DNA from: Prevotella sp. | Lineage (GTDB): Bacteria > Bacteroidota > Bacteroidia > Bacteroidales > Bacteroidaceae | Reading direction: 5' to 3' | Length of the DNA: 32,568 bases | NCBI GenBank assembly: GCA_015060485.1 | Contig: SUYI01000016.1 | Location: 36,174 to 68,741, forward strand | Part shown: positions 29,883 through 32,568 of the stretch, one piece after another | How positions within the stretch are numbered: position 1 is the stretch's first letter | Layout: every line of letters starts with the position of its first letter | Position numbers and translations under genes: made by a program | The notes under the pieces: generated by a model | Told to the model about the DNA's origin: nothing | What the model saw: the letters and a program-made list of their open reading frames with translations, nothing else | The model's database searches: none

Positions 29883-30710
29883 CTAAGCATTATTTTGCAT
29901 TATTTTTGCCATTTGCTCCTGCAACTCTTTTGCTTTCTGTGCTGCCACATCGGCGAAGTCGCCGCCGTTGCTGGCGTAGATAATGCCGCGACTGGAGTTG
30001 ACGAGCAGTCCTACGTCGCCGTGAATCATGCCGTAGCGGCAGACTTCTTCCAGCGAGCCGCCCTGTGCTCCGACGCCGGGTACGAGCAGGAAGTGGTTGG
30101 GCACAATCTTGCGGATATCCTCAAACATCCTGCCCTGGGTGGCACCAACGACATACATCATGTTCTCGTCGGTGCCCCATTGCTGCGAAGTCTTCAGCAC
30201 TTTCTCGAACAATCGCTCGCCCGTCTGGTCTTCCGTCAGCTGGAAGTCGTGCGAACCCTTGTTGCTTGTCAGTGCCAACAGGATGACCCACTTGCCCTCA
30301 TAGCCGAGGAAAGGCGTCACCGAGTCCTCGCCCATGTAGGGAGCTACGGTCAGCGAGTCTACGTCGTATTCCTCGAAAAAGGTGCGGGCATACATGGCCG
30401 AGGTGTTGCCGATATCCCCTCGTTTGGCATCGGCAATGATGAAGTGGGTGGGGTAGTGCTCTTTCAAGTACTTGATGGTCTTGTCGAACGACATCAACCC
30501 CTTCACGCCGAAAGCCTCGTAGAACGCCAGATTGGGCTTGTACGACACGCAATAGGGTGCCGTAGCGTCGATGATGGCTTTATTGAACGTGAAGATGGGG
30601 TCTTCCTCTGTCAGCAGATGCTGGGGTACTTTTTTCAGGTCGGTATCAAGACCCACGCAGAGAAACGACTGCTTCTCCTGAATCTGTTGTATGAGTTGTT
30701 GTCTTGTCAT
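29883..30710 (-). CDS. pyrF: Orotidine-5'-phosphate decarboxylase (long, type 2)
   Basis: This enzyme converts OMP to UMP, the last step of UMP synthesis. The 275-residue protein has the long-form layout. [15 protein letters not shown] opens it, [11 protein letters not shown] follows, and the catalytic tetrad segment is [13 protein letters not shown] (the Asp-Lys-Asp group), with [10 protein letters not shown]. The phosphate-binding end is [16 protein letters not shown] and [13 protein letters not shown]. Its start overlaps the stop of the upstream small membrane protein gene by ATGA, so translation is probably coupled. The assignment is secure. Confidence 0.96.
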   Translation of the reverse strand: MTRQQLIQQIQEKQSFLCVGLDTDLKKVPQHLLTEEDPIFTFNKAIIDATAPYCVSYKPNLAFYEAFGVKGLMSFDKTIKYLKEHYPTHFIIADAKRGDIGNTSAMYARTFFEEYDVDSLTVAPYMGEDSVTPFLGYEGKWVILLALTSNKGSHDFQLTEDQTGERLFEKVLKTSQQWGTDENMMYVVGATQGRMFEDIRKIVPNHFLLVPGVGAQGGSLEEVCRYGMIHGDVGLLVNSSRGIIYASNGGDFADVAAQKAKELQEQMAKIMQNNA

Positions 30711-30922
30711 GATTTGTATTCCTTGAATATTTTAACAATTAAACGGATGCAGAATTTTGCAGTAATGAACACGAGAATCCAAATGAGCATCCAGGCCCAA
30801 AAGTTATGTTTACCATAACGTTCGGCAAAATACACAGCGGGCAGTATAGCTAAGAAGTCAGGCCACTGTTGAATGGTGTTGGCCCATGTCCATTCTTTTT
30901 TAACTTCTTTCCAAAATCCCAT
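30707..30922 (-). CDS. Small membrane protein of unknown function (71 residues)
   Basis: The product begins [20 protein letters not shown] and has two likely membrane helices (about 20-33 and 42-64), ending in a basic tail KIFKEYKS. I do not recognise the family. It lies 7 nt downstream of prfA and overlaps the pyrF start by 4 nt. Such tight packing between two certain genes strongly suggests that it is translated. No catalytic motif is visible. Confidence 0.7.
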   Translation of the reverse strand: MGFWKEVKKEWTWANTIQQWPDFLAILPAVYFAERYGKHNFWAWMLIWILVFITAKFCIRLIVKIFKEYKS

Positions 30923-30929
30923 AATTCAA

Positions 30930-32045
30930 TTATAATTCTGATTCTTTCATTCTTTCTGCATTTTCAGCCACGGTCAGGGCGTCAATCATGGGTTGGATAT
31001 CGCCAGCCAGGAATCCCTGCAGGTCGTGAGTTGTATAGCCGATGCGGTGGTCCGTCACGCGGCCCTGCGGGAAGTTGTAGGTGCGGATTTTCGCACTTCG
31101 GTCACCCGTCGACACCAGACTCTTACGGCGCGAGGCAATGTCGTCCATATACTTCTGATGCTCCTTGTCATATATAAAGGTATACAGGCGCGAGAGGGCG
31201 CGTTCCTTATTTTTAGGCTGGTCGCGCGTCTCGGTACACTCGATGAGGATTTCCTCCGTTTCGCCTGTATTCGGGTTCTTCCACATATAGCGCAGACGCA
31301 CACCCGATTCCACCTTGTTCACGTTCTGACCACCGGCACCCGAGCTACGGAAGGTGTCCCACTTGATTTCGCCCTCGTTCACATGCACCTCGAACTTGTC
31401 TGCCTCGGGCAGTACGGCAACAGTCGCTGCCGAGGTGTGCATGCGGCCCTGCGTCTCGGTGGCAGGTACACGCTGCACGCGGTGCACGCCGCTTTCGTAT
31501 TTCAGCGTGCCATACACATCGGCACCACTCACGGCGAAGTCAATCTCCTTGAAACCACCCACGGCACCCTCCGAGACACTCGTAATGCTCAGCGTCCAAC
31601 CCTTCGAGTCACAATAGTTCTTATACATTTTGAACAGGTCGCCCGCAAACAGCGCAGCCTCGTCACCGCCCGTTCCGGCACGGATTTCCATCTGCACGTT
31701 CTTCGCGTCCTCAGGATCCTTAGGAATCAGCGCAATCTTGATCTCCTCCTCCAGTTTGGGCTGCAGCTCCTCGTTCATGGCCAGCTCCTCGCGAGCCATC
31801 TCCTTCATGTCCGGGTCACTCTCGTTAGCCAGAATGTCCTTAGCCTCTTTGATGCCGTTCAGACAGGCTATGTAGCGCTTGCGGGCATCCATGATGTCGC
31901 CCAGGTCCTTGTATTCCTTTGTCAGTTTCACGAAACGCTGCTGGTCGGCTATCACGTCAGGGTCGGTAATCAGCGTCGACACCTCCTCGAACCTGGCCTC
32001 CAGCCCGTCCAGTTTCTGCAAAATGCTGTTGCTTGTTTCTGCCAT
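30930..32045 (-). CDS. prfA: Peptide chain release factor 1
   Basis: RF1 recognises UAA and UAG stop codons and triggers peptide release. The 371-residue protein has the stop-codon-reading PAT tripeptide (194-196 in RVPATETQGR), characteristic of RF1 rather than RF2. It also has the GGQ catalytic motif at 238-240 in RSSGAGGQNVNKVESGVRL and IRAGTGGDEAALF in domain 1-2. The start at 32045 (MAETSNSILQ) is chosen because a consensus promoter lies at 32075-32105, upstream of it. A small membrane protein and pyrF follow closely. The assignment is secure. Confidence 0.96.
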   Translation of the reverse strand: MAETSNSILQKLDGLEARFEEVSTLITDPDVIADQQRFVKLTKEYKDLGDIMDARKRYIACLNGIKEAKDILANESDPDMKEMAREELAMNEELQPKLEEEIKIALIPKDPEDAKNVQMEIRAGTGGDEAALFAGDLFKMYKNYCDSKGWTLSITSVSEGAVGGFKEIDFAVSGADVYGTLKYESGVHRVQRVPATETQGRMHTSAATVAVLPEADKFEVHVNEGEIKWDTFRSSGAGGQNVNKVESGVRLRYMWKNPNTGETEEILIECTETRDQPKNKERALSRLYTFIYDKEHQKYMDDIASRRKSLVSTGDRSAKIRTYNFPQGRVTDHRIGYTTHDLQGFLAGDIQPMIDALTVAENAERMKESEL

Positions 32046-32074
32046 TTTTTCTTCGTTGCTTTGTAATTTGCGTG

Positions 32075-32105
32075 CAAAGGTACGAATAAGTGAGCAAAAT
32101 GCAAA
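32075..32105 (-). promoter_or_regulatory. Promoter of prfA
   Basis: On the - strand TTTG (32105-32102) and TACCTTTG (32082-32075) are separated by 19 nt, matching the consensus, about 30 nt upstream of the prfA ATG. Confidence 0.75.
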
Positions 32106-32165
32106 AGGAAAACTTGTTTTTCTTTTCATTTTCGAGCGAGAGTACCTTCTCCAAAGGAGAAAGTT

Positions 32166-32206
32166 ACAAAAAAAAAATCGGACCGACCAACCATCAGCCC
32201 GACTTT
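32166..32206 (-). terminator. Intrinsic terminator after the smalltalk gene
   Basis: On the - strand an 8-bp stem with one G-U pair (32206-32199 with 32181-32174) closes a GT-rich 17-nt loop and runs into ten consecutive T. It lies 19 nt after the smalltalk stop codon. Confidence 0.75.
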
Positions 32207-32224
32207 TTCACATCAATTCGTTGT

Positions 32225-32335
32225 TCAGAAGGGTCCGTACCCCATGCACGAGGTTGTCCCCAGTGCGGTCAGTGCCGCCGACAGTGCCGCAATCGCTATG
32301 CGAATCACGACTTCCCAAAAACTGTTCTTCTTCAT
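32225..32335 (-). CDS. Smalltalk family small protein (36 residues)
   Basis: ATG at 32335-32333 opens a 36-codon frame ending in TGA at 32227-32225. The product begins MKKNSFWEVVIRIAIAALSA and ends TTSCMGYGPF. A hydrophobic Ala/Leu helix and the final LGTTSCMG match the Bacteroidetes small-protein family named smalltalk, which is noted in human gut genomes. The LGTTSC end resembles a lipobox, so the peptide might be lipidated or inserted in the membrane. It lies 12 nt after the chitobiase-domain gene and before a strong terminator. Family recognition is good; the function is unknown. Confidence 0.8.
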   Translation of the reverse strand: MKKNSFWEVVIRIAIAALSAALTALGTTSCMGYGPF

Positions 32336-32347
32336 AAGCTTTTCTTT

Positions 32348-32566
32348 TTAGCTTCCCATTTCGAATCCACCTGAGTTGTCGTCGCCAGAGGAGCTCTTGT
32401 AGAGCGTCTTGCTGGCTACCGAGCTGCTCACACCATCCTTGATGGCGATGGCCTTGACGGTCGTAGTCTCATCGACAGTGAAGGGCTGAGAGTACAGCGT
32501 GTCGTTCGTGTCGGGGTCGTCACCGTTCACCGAGTAGTAGATGCTGGCGCCCTCAGGACCCGAGAT
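32348..32566 (-). CDS. C-terminal part of a chitobiase-C-domain protein (5' truncated by window edge)
   Basis: The frame is open from the right edge of the window to the TAA at 32350-32348. It reads ISGPEGASIYYSVNGDDPDTND followed by TTTVKAIAIKDGVSSSVASKTLY, the pattern of the chitobiase/beta-hexosaminidase C-terminal Ig-like domain (CHB_HEX_C). A Ser/Gly/Asp-rich tail ending GGFEMGS follows. In Bacteroidales, genes just upstream of smalltalk often encode an HU-like DNA-binding domain followed by such a domain, but the N terminus is outside the window, so this is only a suggestion. Confidence 0.7.
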   Translation of the reverse strand: MSGPEGASIYYSVNGDDPDTNDTLYSQPFTVDETTTVKAIAIKDGVSSSVASKTLYKSSSGDDNSGGFEMGS

Positions 32567-32568
32567 GC

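Noticed and set aside
29865..30818. Long + strand frame antisense to pyrF (317 codons)
   Set aside because: pyrF on the - strand has all catalytic motifs; the antisense product shows no domain.
30993..32066. Long + strand frame antisense to prfA (357 codons)
   Set aside because: prfA is certain from its GGQ and PAT motifs; the antisense product is motif-free.
32046..32129. N-terminal extension of prfA from 32129
   Set aside because: That start lies upstream of the consensus promoter at 32075-32105, and the added residues are not RF1-like.
1..32568. tRNA or rRNA genes, insertion sequences, prophage genes, CRISPR arrays
   Set aside because: I looked through the intergenic regions on both strands and found no cloverleaf, transposase, integrase or regularly spaced repeat; all large frames are housekeeping genes.

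Overview
The window looks like a chromosomal housekeeping segment from a Bacteroidales bacterium, most likely Prevotella or a close relative. Three things point there. Promoters repeatedly match the Bacteroidetes pattern TTTG-N18-20-TAnnTTTG, while Shine-Dalgarno-like sites are scarce. Several families largely confined to this phylum are present (DUF4296, DUF3256, DUF3127, a smalltalk protein, a tiny AURKAIP1/COX24-like protein). The gene content and neighbourhoods are also typical of the group. I see no rRNA, tRNA, IS element, prophage or CRISPR array, and no gap between genes exceeds 300 bases.

Layout. 1-1388 (+): the 3' end of an alpha-glucan phosphorylase gene and an AlaX-like tRNA editing protein, closed by a bidirectional terminator. 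1445-7155 (-): HU, a 29-residue basic protein, RNase G and a membrane glycosyltransferase, followed by a cytosolic hybrid histidine kinase and a membrane-anchored EEP-fold protein. 7264-9398 (+): a short leader ORF, a degenerate UDP-GlcNAc 2-epimerase homologue and CbiB. 9391-17715 (+): a long probable operon ileS, dksA-like, lspA, DUF4296 lipoprotein, small protein, nucleoside transporter, rsmE, DUF3256, ending at a strong terminator preceded by what may be a separate small RNA. 17741-21397 (+): nitroreductase, DUF2520 protein, kdsC-like, maf, nspC. 21435-25448 (-): dnaN, DnaQ-like exonuclease, coaBC and a TrmH-family methyltransferase, with the DUF3127 gene divergent from dnaN. 26123-29797 (-): pheS, ThiE-like, prs and a TlpA-like lipoprotein. 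29883-32045 (-): prfA, a small membrane protein and pyrF. 32225-32568 (-): a smalltalk protein after the tail of a chitobiase-C-domain protein.

Functionally the window mixes translation (IleS, PheS, RF1, RsmE, TrmH-like, AlaX-like, bS22-like), replication (beta clamp, exonuclease, SSB-like DUF3127), envelope and LPS precursors (LspA, KdsC-like, glycosyltransferase), and cofactor or nucleotide supply (CoaBC, Prs, PyrF, CbiB, NspC).

The most notable points are these. IleS carries a swapped class I signature (GIHH in place of HIGH). A ribosomal-type mini-protein precedes RNase G, whose leader forms a large hairpin. The DUF3127 protein ends in an SSB-type acidic tip and lies opposite dnaN, whose promoter is bracketed by an inverted repeat. 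About 185 bp appear to be read in two frames between the DUF4296 gene and the next gene. Several enzymes have substituted key residues (WecB-like, CoaBC, DksA-like). Short simple repeats are embedded in frame in two enzymes and in the pheS promoter region.
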